From Aquipseudomonas alcaligenes (GTDB lineage Bacteria > Pseudomonadota > Gammaproteobacteria > Pseudomonadales > Pseudomonadaceae): DNA of 53,153 nt. The first letter of the stretch is position 1; the number at the start of each line of letters is the position of its first letter. The translations under genes were made by a program, and so were the position numbers. Shown in pieces: positions 36,860 to 45,391 of the stretch. The DNA is taken from assembly GCF_003205495.1 (NCBI RefSeq), contig NZ_QJRX01000004.1, positions 1 to 53,153 of the forward strand, read 5' to 3'. Below the pieces are notes generated by a model. That model was not told the origin of the DNA. It saw only the letters and a list, made by a program, of their open reading frames with translations, and searched no databases.

Positions 36860-37549
36860 TCAGAAGTCGTCCACCACCTCGCCGTCCTTCACGCGGAACT
36901 CGCGGTTCTGCAGGTAGGCGTTGCGAATGAAGATGTACTTGTCGCCGCTGACCATCTTCTCCGCCGACAGCAGGCTGGCGCGGGTGTCGACCACGTTGAC
37001 TGCGCGGGTGACATTGCGCGTCGGCACATGGTCGATGTAGGGATAGGGCGTCAGATAGCTGTCCGGAATCTTGGCCGGAGCATCGCGCAGGCTGCTCGGA
37101 CCGAGGAATGGGATCACCAGGTAGGGACCGCTGCCGACTCCCCAGGCCCCGAGGGTCTGGCCGAAGTCCTCGTCGTTGCGCTGCAGGCCCATCTCGCTGG
37201 CCACATCGAAGAAGCCCAGCAGGCCGAAAGTGGTATTGAAGATAAGCCGGCCGGTGTCGACGCCGGCATCGTGCAGCTTGCCCTGCAGCAGATCGTTGGC
37301 CAGGTTGCCGACATCGCCGATGTTGCGGAACACGTTGTGCACGCCATCCTCGAGGAACTGCGGCGTCACCGCCTGGTAACCCTTGGCCACGGGCTTCAGG
37401 GCATAGGTATCGAGGGTGTCGTTGAAGCGGAAGACGGGACGGTTGAAGGACTCCCAGGGGTCCTCTTCGGCCGAGGCCGCCAGCGGCAGCAGCACCAGCG
37501 CACCGATCGCGCACAGGCGGGTGATCCAGCTCGCACCGATCATGGGCAT
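36860..37549 (-). CDS. mlaA: MlaA/VacJ-family outer-membrane lipid-asymmetry protein
   Basis: MlaA (229 residues) withdraws phospholipids from the outer leaflet and passes them to the Mla transport system. The mature protein matches the family: DPWESFNRPVFRFND, YALKPVAKGY, RNIGDVGNLANDLLQGK, GLLGFFDVASEMGL, FGQTLGAWGVGSGPYLVIP. The signal peptide ends ASA-EED without a lipobox cysteine, so this copy appears to be cleaved by signal peptidase I rather than lipidated. ATG 37549 lies behind AAGGAG. Confidence 0.92.
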   Translation of the reverse strand: MPMIGASWITRLCAIGALVLLPLAASAEEDPWESFNRPVFRFNDTLDTYALKPVAKGYQAVTPQFLEDGVHNVFRNIGDVGNLANDLLQGKLHDAGVDTGRLIFNTTFGLLGFFDVASEMGLQRNDEDFGQTLGAWGVGSGPYLVIPFLGPSSLRDAPAKIPDSYLTPYPYIDHVPTRNVTRAVNVVDTRASLLSAEKMVSGDKYIFIRNAYLQNREFRVKDGEVVDDF

Positions 37550-37665
37550 TTGCAGTCTCTCCTTGGCATCAGTAGTGTGGCGGCCCGCGGCCGCCCGGGA
37601 ATCTGTGAGGCCGCGCAGTATAACCACCGCCGCCCCCATATGGCAGCAGCATAGCGGACTCCAGC

Positions 37666-38073
37666 ATGTCGGATAAACGCCTCCTCCATATCGCCCATAT
37701 CCCGGTTCGCTGGGGCGACATGGACAACTACGGCCACGTCAACAACACCGTCTACCTGGAATATGTCCAGGAAGCCCGGGTGGACTGGTTCGCCCGCGTC
37801 GGCATCGACATCGACCACGCGCCGCAGGGCCCGGTGGTGCTGCAGACCCTGCACACCTACCTGAAGCCGGTGGTGCACCCGGCCACCGTGGTCATCGAGC
37901 TGTACGCCGGCGCCGTGGGCCGCAGCAGCCTGGTGGTCGAACACCGCCTGACCACCCTGGAGGACCCGCACAGTTGCTATGGCGAGGGGCACTGCAAGCT
38001 GGTGTGGGTCGACCACGCCAGCAACGCCTCGGTTGCGGTGCCGCAGAGCGTGCGCCAGGTCATGGGCGCCTAG
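37666..38073 (+). CDS. Acyl-CoA thioesterase, YbgC/4HBT hotdog family
   Basis: The 135-residue hotdog protein has the active-site segment RWGDMDNYGHVNNTVYLEYV, in which the Asp of WGDMD is catalytic. It probably hydrolyses short acyl-CoA or acyl-ACP esters in the cytoplasm. Substrate not predictable. Divergent from mlaA; the HAD-like gene follows 64 bases later. Confidence 0.9.
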   Translation: MSDKRLLHIAHIPVRWGDMDNYGHVNNTVYLEYVQEARVDWFARVGIDIDHAPQGPVVLQTLHTYLKPVVHPATVVIELYAGAVGRSSLVVEHRLTTLEDPHSCYGEGHCKLVWVDHASNASVAVPQSVRQVMGA

Positions 38074-38137
38074 CCGTCACGGGTTCGTCACACGGCCTGG
38101 TTACCCTGCCCCACACCCCCGGGGAAGCGAGTCCGCC

Positions 38138-38800
38138 ATGCCTGCGCCAATATTCAATGCCCTGCTGTTCGGCCTGACCGGCTGCCTGGTCGACCACGGT
38201 GCCCGCACCTTGCCGGTGGCCTTGCAGCACAGTGGCCTGGAGCGACTGCCCGACGACCCGCACGCCCCCGAGTTGCTGCCCGCGCTGCTGGCCAGCGCGG
38301 CCGAATGCGCGGAGGCGCTGCCGGGCGTGCCGGAGCTGCTCCACGATCTGAGCCGCCAGCAACTGCCGCATGCCTGGCTGGATGAACTGCCGCAAACGGC
38401 CTGTCGCCTGCTGGCCGAAGTGCTGCCGTCGAGCATCCGCGCCAGCCGCCCGAACGCTGCCCGCCCCTGGCCGGCCCCGGACGCGATCTGGCAGGCACTG
38501 GCCGAGCTGCAAGTGGACAGACTGGACGGCTGCGTGCTGATCGCCAGCGAACCGCGCCTGCTGCAGGCTGGCCTCAACGCCGGGCTATGGTGTATCGGCC
38601 TGGCCAGCTGCGGTGCTCCCTGCGGCCTGGCCCTGGGCGACTGGCAGGCCCTGGCTGCCGGTGAGCGCGATAAGCTGCGAGCGCAGACCACCCTCGACCT
38701 CTATCGCCTCGGCGCCCACTCGGTGATCGACCACCCCGGCGAGCTGCCGGCCTGCCTGCAGGACCTGGCCGTGCGCCGCCAGAAAGGCGAAAAACCCTGA
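38138..38800 (+). CDS. HAD-like protein related to phosphonoacetaldehyde hydrolase, probably non-catalytic
   Basis: The 220-residue protein follows the PhnX-like HAD layout: N-terminal LLFGLTGCLVDHGARTLPVAL, a helical cap, and C-terminal GLWCIGLASCGAPCGLALGDW and LGAHSVIDHPGELP. The nucleophile motif FDxxGT reads FGLTGC, so the essential first Asp is Gly and the Thr is Cys. True hydrolase activity is therefore unlikely. ATG 38138 is preferred to a longer frame that overlaps the thioesterase gene. The corresponding P. aeruginosa gene (PA2803, from memory) has a similar annotation. Confidence 0.8.
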   Translation: MPAPIFNALLFGLTGCLVDHGARTLPVALQHSGLERLPDDPHAPELLPALLASAAECAEALPGVPELLHDLSRQQLPHAWLDELPQTACRLLAEVLPSSIRASRPNAARPWPAPDAIWQALAELQVDRLDGCVLIASEPRLLQAGLNAGLWCIGLASCGAPCGLALGDWQALAAGERDKLRAQTTLDLYRLGAHSVIDHPGELPACLQDLAVRRQKGEKP

Positions 38801-38932
38801 AATCCAAATCTCGCCGCGACCTGCTCTGGATCAGGCAGGAGCGTGCCGCGTGGATTAACCTTCAGCTATGTGGCGGCGAACCCCGGGCGAGACCAGGGGT
38901 CAACCGTGCATCATCCGGAGAAGGAGACGACC

Positions 38933-39196
38933 ATGCCCGCACGCCTGCAGCAACACCTCCAGCAACTGCGCGAGGAACTCGCCAGCGACACGCCGCTGGA
39001 TACCGAAGACCGCGCCGCCCTGCTCGAACTGATGCAGCAGATCGACCTGAAACTGGCCAAGGAGCTGGCCAGCGACCCGGATGCCACCCTGGTCGACGGC
39101 GTCAACCTGGCGGTGGAGCGTTTCGAGAGCCAGCACCCGACCCTCACCGGCACCCTGCGCAATATCCTGCAGAGCCTGGCCAATATGGGCATCTAG
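38933..39196 (+). CDS. DUF4404 family protein
   Basis: The 87-residue, highly helical, acidic protein (LQQHLQQLREELASDTPLDT; LMQQIDLKLAKEL; QHPTLTGTLRNILQSLANMGI) fits DUF4404. ATG 38933 sits seven bases after AAGGAG. Function unknown. A terminator follows. Confidence 0.88.
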   Translation: MPARLQQHLQQLREELASDTPLDTEDRAALLELMQQIDLKLAKELASDPDATLVDGVNLAVERFESQHPTLTGTLRNILQSLANMGI

Positions 39197-39210
39197 CCCG
39201 AGCGCCCAAC

Positions 39211-39236
39211 AAAAAGCCCGCATCCGCGGGCTTTTT
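39211..39236. terminator. Bidirectional terminator between DUF4404 gene and queF
   Basis: Eleven-bp arms AAAAAGCCCGC and GCGGGCTTTTT with a four-base loop separate convergent genes. Confidence 0.9.
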
Positions 39237-39238
39237 CG

Positions 39239-40066
39239 TTACTGGCGCACCAGGCGGCGGTTGTCCAGCGCGATCGCCTCGGTGCTGCGGTAGGGGTTGA
39301 TGTCCAGCCCGCCACGGCGCACATAGCGTGCATACACCGTCAGCCGCTCGGGCTGCAGCAGGCGCTGCAGGTCGAGGAACACTCGCTCCACGCACTGCTC
39401 ATGGAAGTCCTGGTGCTGGCGGAAGCTCACCACATAGGCCAGCAGGCTCGCCGCATCCAGGCGCGGGCCGCGGTAGTCGACCACCAGGGTGCCCCAGTCC
39501 GGCTGGCCGGTGACCGGGCAGTTGGATTTCAGCAGGTGGCTGTAGAGCACCTCCTCCACCACCTCGTCAGCGCAGCGCAGCAGCTCCGGCCGCGGATGGG
39601 CGTAGTCGCTGACCGCGATCTCCAGGTCGTCGATGCAACGCCCCGGCAAGGTCGCCACGCCCTCGGCAGCCACCTCGTCGAGACTGCGTACACGCACGCG
39701 CACCGGCGCACCGGCGCAGGCGGACAGGTCGCGCGCCAGCACCGCTTCGACATCCGCCGCGCTGGCGTATGAGCTCTGGTTCAGCGAGTTGAGGTAGAGC
39801 TTGAACGACTTGGACTCGATAATGTTCGGCGAGTCGGCCGGAATGGCGAACTCGCCGATGGCCACCATCGGCTTGCCGGAGGGCGTCAGCCAGGACAGCT
39901 CGTAGCAGTTCCAATAGTCCACGCCCTGGTACGGCAGCTTGCCGGCCTCCAGCCCCAGTTCGGCCCACTTGGTGGTGCGGGAGATGGGGAACAGCAGTTC
40001 GGGGGCGTACTGGGAAACGTACTCGCTGGATTTGCCCAGCGGCGAGTGTTCGGCGGGATGCTGCAT
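39239..40066 (-). CDS. queF: NADPH-dependent 7-cyano-7-deazaguanine reductase
   Basis: QueF (275 residues, the two-domain form) reduces preQ0 to preQ1 for queuosine in tRNA. Seen are the QueF motif [14 protein letters not shown], the catalytic Cys in [15 protein letters not shown] and the substrate Glu/His region [10 protein letters not shown]. Length matches the unimodular-tandem family of gammaproteobacteria. The gene is monocistronic. Confidence 0.96.
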   Translation of the reverse strand: MQHPAEHSPLGKSSEYVSQYAPELLFPISRTTKWAELGLEAGKLPYQGVDYWNCYELSWLTPSGKPMVAIGEFAIPADSPNIIESKSFKLYLNSLNQSSYASAADVEAVLARDLSACAGAPVRVRVRSLDEVAAEGVATLPGRCIDDLEIAVSDYAHPRPELLRCADEVVEEVLYSHLLKSNCPVTGQPDWGTLVVDYRGPRLDAASLLAYVVSFRQHQDFHEQCVERVFLDLQRLLQPERLTVYARYVRRGGLDINPYRSTEAIALDNRRLVRQ

Positions 40067-40132
40067 GGCGATGGCCTGGAAAACGAAAAACGGCGGGCAT
40101 TGTACTCCATGCCCACCGCCCTCTCGTCACCC

Positions 40133-40191
40133 GTAGCCCGGATGCAATCCGGGGGCGGAGTAGCCTGCTTCCCGGATTGCATCCGGGCTAC
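40133..40191. repeat. REP-like perfect palindrome 1
   Basis: Arms 40133-40153 and 40171-40191 are perfectly complementary over 21 bases (beginning GTAGCCCGGATG), with a 17-base spacer. Such intergenic palindromes are typical REP/REPIN elements of Pseudomonas. Confidence 0.85.
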
Positions 40192-40200
40192 AGGCTATGC

Positions 40201-40252
40201 GTAGGGCGGGTGAAACCCGCGCATTGCGGCTCGCGGGTTTCACCCACCCTAC
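40201..40252. repeat. REP-like palindrome 2
   Basis: Arms 40201-40221 (GTAGGGCGGGTGAAACCCGC...) and 40232-40252 are complementary with one G-T wobble; the spacer is 10 bases. It is a different sequence family from the adjacent palindrome. Together they separate queF and copB and may stop or stabilise transcripts. Confidence 0.82.
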
Positions 40253-40263
40253 GGCCCCGGGGC

Positions 40264-40968
40264 TCAGAGCCAGAACTTCAACCCCACCACCCAGGCGCCC
40301 TCCTCGTCGTGCTCGCCCTCCTCGCGCAGCCAGTCGCCCGTGCGGCCGTAGCTCTTCTCCCAGACATAGCCGACATAGGGCGAGAACTGCGGGCTGACCC
40401 GGTAGTTCAGGCGCAGCCCCGCTTCCAGGGTGCTGCCACCGGCGCCAACGCCCAGGTCGCGGTCGTCGGCCAGGGCCAGGTCGTACTCCAGCTTGGGCTC
40501 CAGCACCCAGCGCTGGGTCAGCAGCAGCTCGTATTCGGCCTCGACGCGCAGCGAGGGGTCGCCGCGCTCGCTGACGAACAGGTTGGCGTCCAGCTCGATC
40601 CACTGCGGCGCCAGGCCCTTGAGGCCGAGCACCGCATAGGCGCGTGAAGGCCCCGGCTGGTCGTCGTGGCGCAGGCCAGCCTGCCAGTCGAAGAACTCGC
40701 TAGCCATGCGCCGGTACAGCAGCTGGGTCTCGCTGGACTCGGTGGGCCCGCCCTCGGCGCGCTCACCACTGCTCTTCAGCACCGCCTTGTGCAGGTCGTT
40801 GCCATAGGTCGCCTCCAGCTCCCAGGCCAAGGCCTGCTCGTCACCGTCGAAGCGCTGCTCCAGATGATCGACGGCCAATTTGGCCACCGGCATGGCGTCC
40901 ATATGTTGTTCCATGGCCAGCGCCGGGGTGGCCAGCAGCAGGGCCGGCAACAGATTAATGGTGCGCAT
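40264..40968 (-). CDS. copB: Copper resistance protein B (outer-membrane)
   Basis: CopB (234 residues) is a beta-barrel protein with signal peptide MRTINLLPALLLATPALA and family features (DHLEQRFDGDEQALAWELEA, GLRHDDQPGPSRAYAVLGLKG, VGYVWEKSYGRTG, ending VVGLKFWL, an OMP-type terminal Phe/Leu). The N-terminal Met-rich region often seen in CopB is short here. ATG 40968 follows AGGAG and overlaps the end of copA by 14 bases. Third gene of the copper operon. Confidence 0.92.
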   Translation of the reverse strand: MRTINLLPALLLATPALAMEQHMDAMPVAKLAVDHLEQRFDGDEQALAWELEATYGNDLHKAVLKSSGERAEGGPTESSETQLLYRRMASEFFDWQAGLRHDDQPGPSRAYAVLGLKGLAPQWIELDANLFVSERGDPSLRVEAEYELLLTQRWVLEPKLEYDLALADDRDLGVGAGGSTLEAGLRLNYRVSPQFSPYVGYVWEKSYGRTGDWLREEGEHDEEGAWVVGLKFWL

Positions 40969-42670
40969 GTTCGCTCTCCTTGGCCGCCGATTGCTCACTG
41001 TAGAACGGCTGGGTACTGCCATCGGCCGCCTCCACCACGATCTTGCGGAACATGCCGCTGCCCATGTGGTAGATCAGGTGGCAGTGGAAGGCCCACTCGC
41101 CCATGGCGTCGACCGGCACGTCCACTTCCAGGGTCTGCCCCGGCGCCACGTTGACCACGTGCTTGAGCGGGTTGAATTGGCCGTTGCCCTTGTCCAACTG
41201 CATCCACATGCCGTGCAGGTGCATGGGGTGGTTCATCATGGTCTGGTTGACGAAGCGGAAGCGCACCCGCTCGCCGAACTTGAGACGGATCGGCTCGGCC
41301 TCGGAGTACTTCACGCCGTTGAACGACCAGAAGTAGCGTTCCATGTTGCCGGTCAGCTGCAGTTCGATGGTACGGTCCGGCGCTCGGTAGCCGGCGGCCG
41401 GGCGCATGGCCTTGAGGTCGCCGTAGACCAGCACCCGTCCACCGTCCACCGGCTCGGGGGCGATACCGCTACCGGCGGCGTAGTCCGGATTGTTCGCCTG
41501 GGTCATGGCCGCGTGGTTCATCGCGCCATGATCCATGCCGGCCATCTGCGAATGGTCCATCCCAGCCATCTGGGAATGATCCATACCCGCCATGTCCGAG
41601 TGATCCATGCCACCGTGGTCCATCACGGCATGGGCCATGCCCATGTCGGCCATGGTCAGCAGGCGCGGCTCGCGCAGCGCCGGCACCTCGCCCTGCATGC
41701 CGGGGCGCGGCGCCAGGGTGGCGCGGGCATAGCCACGCCGGTCCATGGACTCGGCGAACAGGGTGTAGGCCTTGTCCTCGCGCGGCTGGACGATCACGTC
41801 ATAGGTCTCGGCCACGGCAATGCGCAGCTGATCCACCACCACCGGCTGCACGTCGTTGCCGTCGGCCTGCACCACGGTCATGGCCAGGCCGGGGATGCGC
41901 AGGTCGAAGTAGCTCATGCCCGAACCGTTGATGATGCGCAGACGCACTCGCTCGCCCGGCTTGAACAGCGCGGTCCAGTTCTGCTCGCTGTCGCGGCCGT
42001 TGACCAGGAAGCGGAAGCCGCTGACATCGGCGATGTCGGTCTTGGCCATGCGCATGTTGCCCCAGTCCCAGCGGTCCTTGAGCGCCGCGCCCCAACCATC
42101 GCGTTTGGCGTCACGCAGCAGATCACCGAGGGTCGGCTGCTGGTCGTTGTAGTAGTCGGCCTGCTTCTTCAGGTTGGCCAGGGTGCGCTCCGGCTTCTCG
42201 TCCTGCCAGTCGAACAGCAGCACGGTGTACTCGCGGTCGTAACGATACGGCTCGCGCTTCTTCGGCTCGACGATCAGCGGGCCGTAGATACCCTCCTGCT
42301 CCTGGAAGTCGGCATGGGCGTGGTACCAGTAGGTGCCGGACTGGTTGAGGGTGAAGCGGTAGGTGAAGGTCTCGCCGGGCTGGATGCCGGGGAAGCTGAT
42401 ACCCGGCACGCCGTCCTGGGTGTAGGGCAGGATGATGCCGTGCCAGTGCAGCGCGGTCATGCGGTCGAGCTTGTTGGTGACGGCGATTTCGACTTCCTCG
42501 CCTTCCTGGAAGCGCAGCTCCGGCGCCGGGCTCTGGCCGTTGACGGTCAGCGCCGGACGCGCGCCGTCGGAAAAGCGCACCTGGCCCTCGTCGATCACCA
42601 GTTCGTAGCGGCCGGCCTGGGCTGCCAGGCTCAGGCCCAGCAGGCCGGTGGCAAGTAGCAGGCGTTTCAC
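40955..42670 (-). CDS. copA: Copper resistance multicopper oxidase
   Basis: CopA (571 residues) oxidises and sequesters copper in the periplasm. It has three cupredoxin domains. The copper ligands are in HWHGIILP, YWYHAHADFQEQEG, HPMHLHGMW and HCHLIYHMGSGMF. A Met/His-rich loop of MDHSQMAG-type repeats (~residues 350-395) can bind extra copper. The signal peptide MKRLLLATGLLGLSLAAQA lacks the twin-arginine motif usual for CopA/PcoA. The start is GTG and overlaps the cupredoxin gene stop (GTGA). It is co-transcribed with its neighbours. Confidence 0.93.
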   Translation of the reverse strand: MKRLLLATGLLGLSLAAQAGRYELVIDEGQVRFSDGARPALTVNGQSPAPELRFQEGEEVEIAVTNKLDRMTALHWHGIILPYTQDGVPGISFPGIQPGETFTYRFTLNQSGTYWYHAHADFQEQEGIYGPLIVEPKKREPYRYDREYTVLLFDWQDEKPERTLANLKKQADYYNDQQPTLGDLLRDAKRDGWGAALKDRWDWGNMRMAKTDIADVSGFRFLVNGRDSEQNWTALFKPGERVRLRIINGSGMSYFDLRIPGLAMTVVQADGNDVQPVVVDQLRIAVAETYDVIVQPREDKAYTLFAESMDRRGYARATLAPRPGMQGEVPALREPRLLTMADMGMAHAVMDHGGMDHSDMAGMDHSQMAGMDHSQMAGMDHGAMNHAAMTQANNPDYAAGSGIAPEPVDGGRVLVYGDLKAMRPAAGYRAPDRTIELQLTGNMERYFWSFNGVKYSEAEPIRLKFGERVRFRFVNQTMMNHPMHLHGMWMQLDKGNGQFNPLKHVVNVAPGQTLEVDVPVDAMGEWAFHCHLIYHMGSGMFRKIVVEAADGSTQPFYSEQSAAKESEHAHH

Positions 42671-43197
42671 GGCTGCACCTCGACACTGCCGACCATGCCC
42701 GCCTGGTAGTGCCCGGGGATGTTGCAGGCGAACTCCAGGCCGGTAGCCTGGGCGAAGGTCCAGGTCAGCTCGGCGCTCTGCCCGGGCTCGAGCATCACCG
42801 TGTTGGGGTCGTCGTGGGTCATCTTGCCGTGCTGCATGCCGCTCATGTCATGCTGGCTGTGATCCATCTTGCTCATGTCGTGCTGCATGGAGGTCGGCGT
42901 CAGCATGCCCATCTGCTGCATCATCAGCATGTGCTTCTGGTGCTCGGCATGCATGGCGGCGTCGCCCAGACTGAACTCGTGCAGCAGCGCGCCCTCGTTC
43001 TTCAGCACGAAGCGCACGGTCTCGCCGGCCTTGACCTGCACCGAGGCCGGTTCGTAGTACATGTCGCCCAGGGTGATCTCGACGGTGCGATCGGCATCGG
43101 CCGCCTTGGTCGGCTTGCCGAAGGCGTGATGGCCTTTATCTGCCAGCGCCGGCAGGCTGAGGGCACAGAGCAGCGGCAGGAGAAAACGTGCGGACAT
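42667..43197 (-). CDS. Copper-binding cupredoxin-like periplasmic protein
   Basis: The 176-residue protein has a Sec signal peptide (MSARFLLPLLCALSLPALA) and a plastocyanin/azurin-like fold: MYYEPASVQVKAGETVRF, FSLGDAAMH, and the type-1 site segment FACNIPGHYQAGM (Cys-x4-His-x4-Met). An inserted Met/His-rich stretch (QHDMSKMDHSQHDMSGMQHG) probably binds more copper. First gene of the operon, divergent from copR. ATG 43197 is preferred over a longer frame that would run into the operator. It corresponds to PA2807 by position. Confidence 0.9.
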   Translation of the reverse strand: MSARFLLPLLCALSLPALADKGHHAFGKPTKAADADRTVEITLGDMYYEPASVQVKAGETVRFVLKNEGALLHEFSLGDAAMHAEHQKHMLMMQQMGMLTPTSMQHDMSKMDHSQHDMSGMQHGKMTHDDPNTVMLEPGQSAELTWTFAQATGLEFACNIPGHYQAGMVGSVEVQP

Positions 43198-43248
43198 GGC
43201 GAAACTCCATCGTGGTTGTGTCGCCACTCTAGAGAGCCGCCGCTGGCG

Positions 43249-43285
43249 CCAAGCTGACGCGAAGATTACAACTTTGTCAGCTTGG
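43249..43285. promoter_or_regulatory. Probable CopR operator (cop-box-like) in the divergent copper promoter
   Basis: The 43198-43368 gap holds a perfect 10-bp inverted repeat CCAAGCTGAC (43249-43258) / GTCAGCTTGG (43276-43285). Within it, on the minus strand, TGACAAAGTTGTAAT (43279-43265) resembles the TGACA-N4-TGTAAT cop box I recall from P. syringae. It is well placed to control both the cupredoxin-copA-copB operon and copRS. Confidence 0.65.
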
Positions 43286-43368
43286 TTCATTCAGGCCGGC
43301 GCCTGGCGTATAAAGCCGGCAACGTCCCTGTCGAGCCCAGGCCGAGAGCCCCAGACTGTGAGTCCCAG

Positions 43369-44046
43369 ATGAAACTGCTGATCGTCGAAGACGAACCCAA
43401 GACCGGCCAGTACCTGCGCCAGGGCCTGGCCGAGGCCGGCTTCGCCGTGGAGCTGGCCGGCGATGGCATGAGCGGCGAGCAGCTGGCGCTGTCCGGCGAG
43501 CATGACCTGCTGATCCTCGACGTGATGCTGCCCGGTCGCGACGGCTGGCAGATCCTGCGCAGCGTGCGCGCGGCCGGGCTGGACGTGCCGGTGCTGTTTC
43601 TCACCGCCCGCGATGCGGTGGAAGACCGCGTACGCGGCCTGGAGGCCGGCGCCGACGACTACCTGGTCAAGCCCTTCGCCTTCACCGAGCTGCTGGCGCG
43701 GGTGCGCACCCTGCTGCGCCGCGGCCATGGCACCCCGCAGGAGCAGCAGCTGCAACTGGCCGACCTGTCCCTGGACCTGCTGCGCCGCCGCGCCGAACGC
43801 GCCGGCCAGCGCATCGAGCTGACCGCCAAGGAGTTCGCCCTGCTGGAGCTGCTGCTGCGCCGCCAGGGCGAGGTGCTGCCCAAGTCGCTGATCGCCTCGC
43901 AGGTGTGGGACATGAACTTCGACAGCGACACCAACGTCATCGAGGTGGCCATCCGCCGCCTGCGCGCCAAGGTCGACGACGGCTTCACCCAACCGCTGAT
44001 CCACACCGTGCGCGGCATGGGCTATGTCCTCGAGGCGCGCGCCTGA
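43369..44046 (+). CDS. copR: Copper-responsive OmpR-family response regulator
   Basis: CopR (225 residues) has a receiver domain ([18 protein letters not shown]; phosphoacceptor in [24 protein letters not shown]) and an OmpR-type winged helix ([37 protein letters not shown]). KTGQYL is typical of CopR/CusR regulators. ATG 43369 begins the conserved sequence. The stop overlaps the copS start (TGATG at 44044-44048). It likely activates the divergent copper operon. Confidence 0.93.
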   Translation: MKLLIVEDEPKTGQYLRQGLAEAGFAVELAGDGMSGEQLALSGEHDLLILDVMLPGRDGWQILRSVRAAGLDVPVLFLTARDAVEDRVRGLEAGADDYLVKPFAFTELLARVRTLLRRGHGTPQEQQLQLADLSLDLLRRRAERAGQRIELTAKEFALLELLLRRQGEVLPKSLIASQVWDMNFDSDTNVIEVAIRRLRAKVDDGFTQPLIHTVRGMGYVLEARA

Positions 44047-45377
44047 TGTCGCTGGCCAACCGCCTGGCCCTGCTGTTCGCCGCCTGCACCGCCGCCGTGG
44101 CGCTGCTGGCCGGCGTCCTGTTCAGCCGCGCCAGCGAGATGCACTTCATCGAGCTGGACCAGCAGCAGCTGCAGGGCAAGCTGGCGGTGTTCACCGAGCT
44201 GCTGCAGGGCGTGACCAGCACCACCGCGCTGGCCGCGCGGCGCCCGGCACTGGAGCAGGAGCTGCAGCGCCACCCGGAACTGGCGCTGCGCATCGAGGGG
44301 CCGGACGGTCAGGTCTGGTTCAGCAGCCGCTCGCTGCCGGACAGCCTGCCGCACACCCAGCACTGGAATCACCAGGACACGGCCTACCGGGTGATGAACG
44401 CGAAGCAGGGCGACCTGCACCTGACCCTGCTGCTGGACATCACCCACCACCAGCACTTCCTCGAACAGATGCAGCGGCTGATCTGGCTGTGCGTCGGCCT
44501 CTCGGCCCTGGCCACCGCCCTGCTCGGCGCCTGGGTCGCGCGCCGCGGCCTGCGTCCGCTGCGCCAAATGACCCGGGTGACCCAGCAGGTCTCCGCCAGC
44601 TCGCTGACCGCGCGCCTGCCGGCGGACGCCCTGCCGGCCGAACTGGGCGAACTGGCCGAATCCTTCAACGCCATGCTGGCGCGCCTGGAAGACGCCTTCG
44701 CCCGCCTCTCGGCCTTCTCCGCCGACATCGCCCACGAGCTGCGCACGCCGCTGTCCAACCTGCTCACCCAGACCCAGGTCATCCTCAGCCAGCCGCGCGC
44801 CCTGGAGGACTACCAGGAAGCCCTGCACTCCAACCTGGAGGAGCTGCAGCACCTGGCGCAGATGGTCGGCGACATGCTGCTGCTGGCCAAGGCCGATAAC
44901 GGCCTGCTGCAGACCCGCCGCGAGACGCTGGCGCTGGAACGCGAACTGGCGGCGCTGGCCGAGTACTTCGCGCCCCTGGCCGAGGAGGCCGGGGTGCGGC
45001 TGCAGGTCGATGGCCAGGCCGGGCTGAGCGCCGACCGCGCCCTGCTGCACCGCGCCCTGAGCAACCTGATCGACAACGCCCTGCGCTTCACCCCGCGTGG
45101 CGGCGAGCTGCGCCTGAGCGCCGCACCACAGGGTGCCAAAGTGCGCATCGAGGTGGCCAACCAGGGCCCGGAGATTCCCGCCGCACAGCGCGAGCGCCTG
45201 TTCGACCGCTTCTACCGCGCCGACCCGGCGCGCCGCGAAGGCGGCGCCGAGCATGCCGGGCTGGGCCTGGCCATCGCCCGCTCCATCGTCCAGGCCCATG
45301 GTGGCGCTATTCGCTGCGAGTCGGCGAATGGCTGGACACGCTTCATCCTAGAACTGCCGGTGACGGCACAGGGCTGA
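44046..45377 (+). CDS. copS: Copper-sensing histidine kinase
   Basis: CopS (443 residues) has membrane segment 1 (residues ~9-28), a periplasmic sensor (~30-140) with MHFIELDQQQLQ and the histidine-rich DITHHQHFLEQM, membrane segment 2 (LIWLCVGLSALATALLGAWV), HAMP, H-box FSADIAHELRTPL, N-box LIDNALRF and G-boxes (HAGLGLAIA). The heavy-metal sensor kinase layout, the His pairs and coupling to copR point to copper sensing. Confidence 0.93.
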   Translation: MSLANRLALLFAACTAAVALLAGVLFSRASEMHFIELDQQQLQGKLAVFTELLQGVTSTTALAARRPALEQELQRHPELALRIEGPDGQVWFSSRSLPDSLPHTQHWNHQDTAYRVMNAKQGDLHLTLLLDITHHQHFLEQMQRLIWLCVGLSALATALLGAWVARRGLRPLRQMTRVTQQVSASSLTARLPADALPAELGELAESFNAMLARLEDAFARLSAFSADIAHELRTPLSNLLTQTQVILSQPRALEDYQEALHSNLEELQHLAQMVGDMLLLAKADNGLLQTRRETLALERELAALAEYFAPLAEEAGVRLQVDGQAGLSADRALLHRALSNLIDNALRFTPRGGELRLSAAPQGAKVRIEVANQGPEIPAAQRERLFDRFYRADPARREGGAEHAGLGLAIARSIVQAHGGAIRCESANGWTRFILELPVTAQG

Positions 45378-45391
45378 GCCAGCGCCACAGA

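Noticed and set aside
41515..41640. Short repeated units considered as a CRISPR or tandem DNA repeat
   Set aside because: They encode the Met/His-rich MDHSQMAG repeats of CopA and are explained as protein sequence.
40880..42658. 592-codon His/Val-rich plus-strand frame over copA
   Set aside because: Antisense shadow of copA; the minus strand has copper-ligand motifs and a signal peptide.
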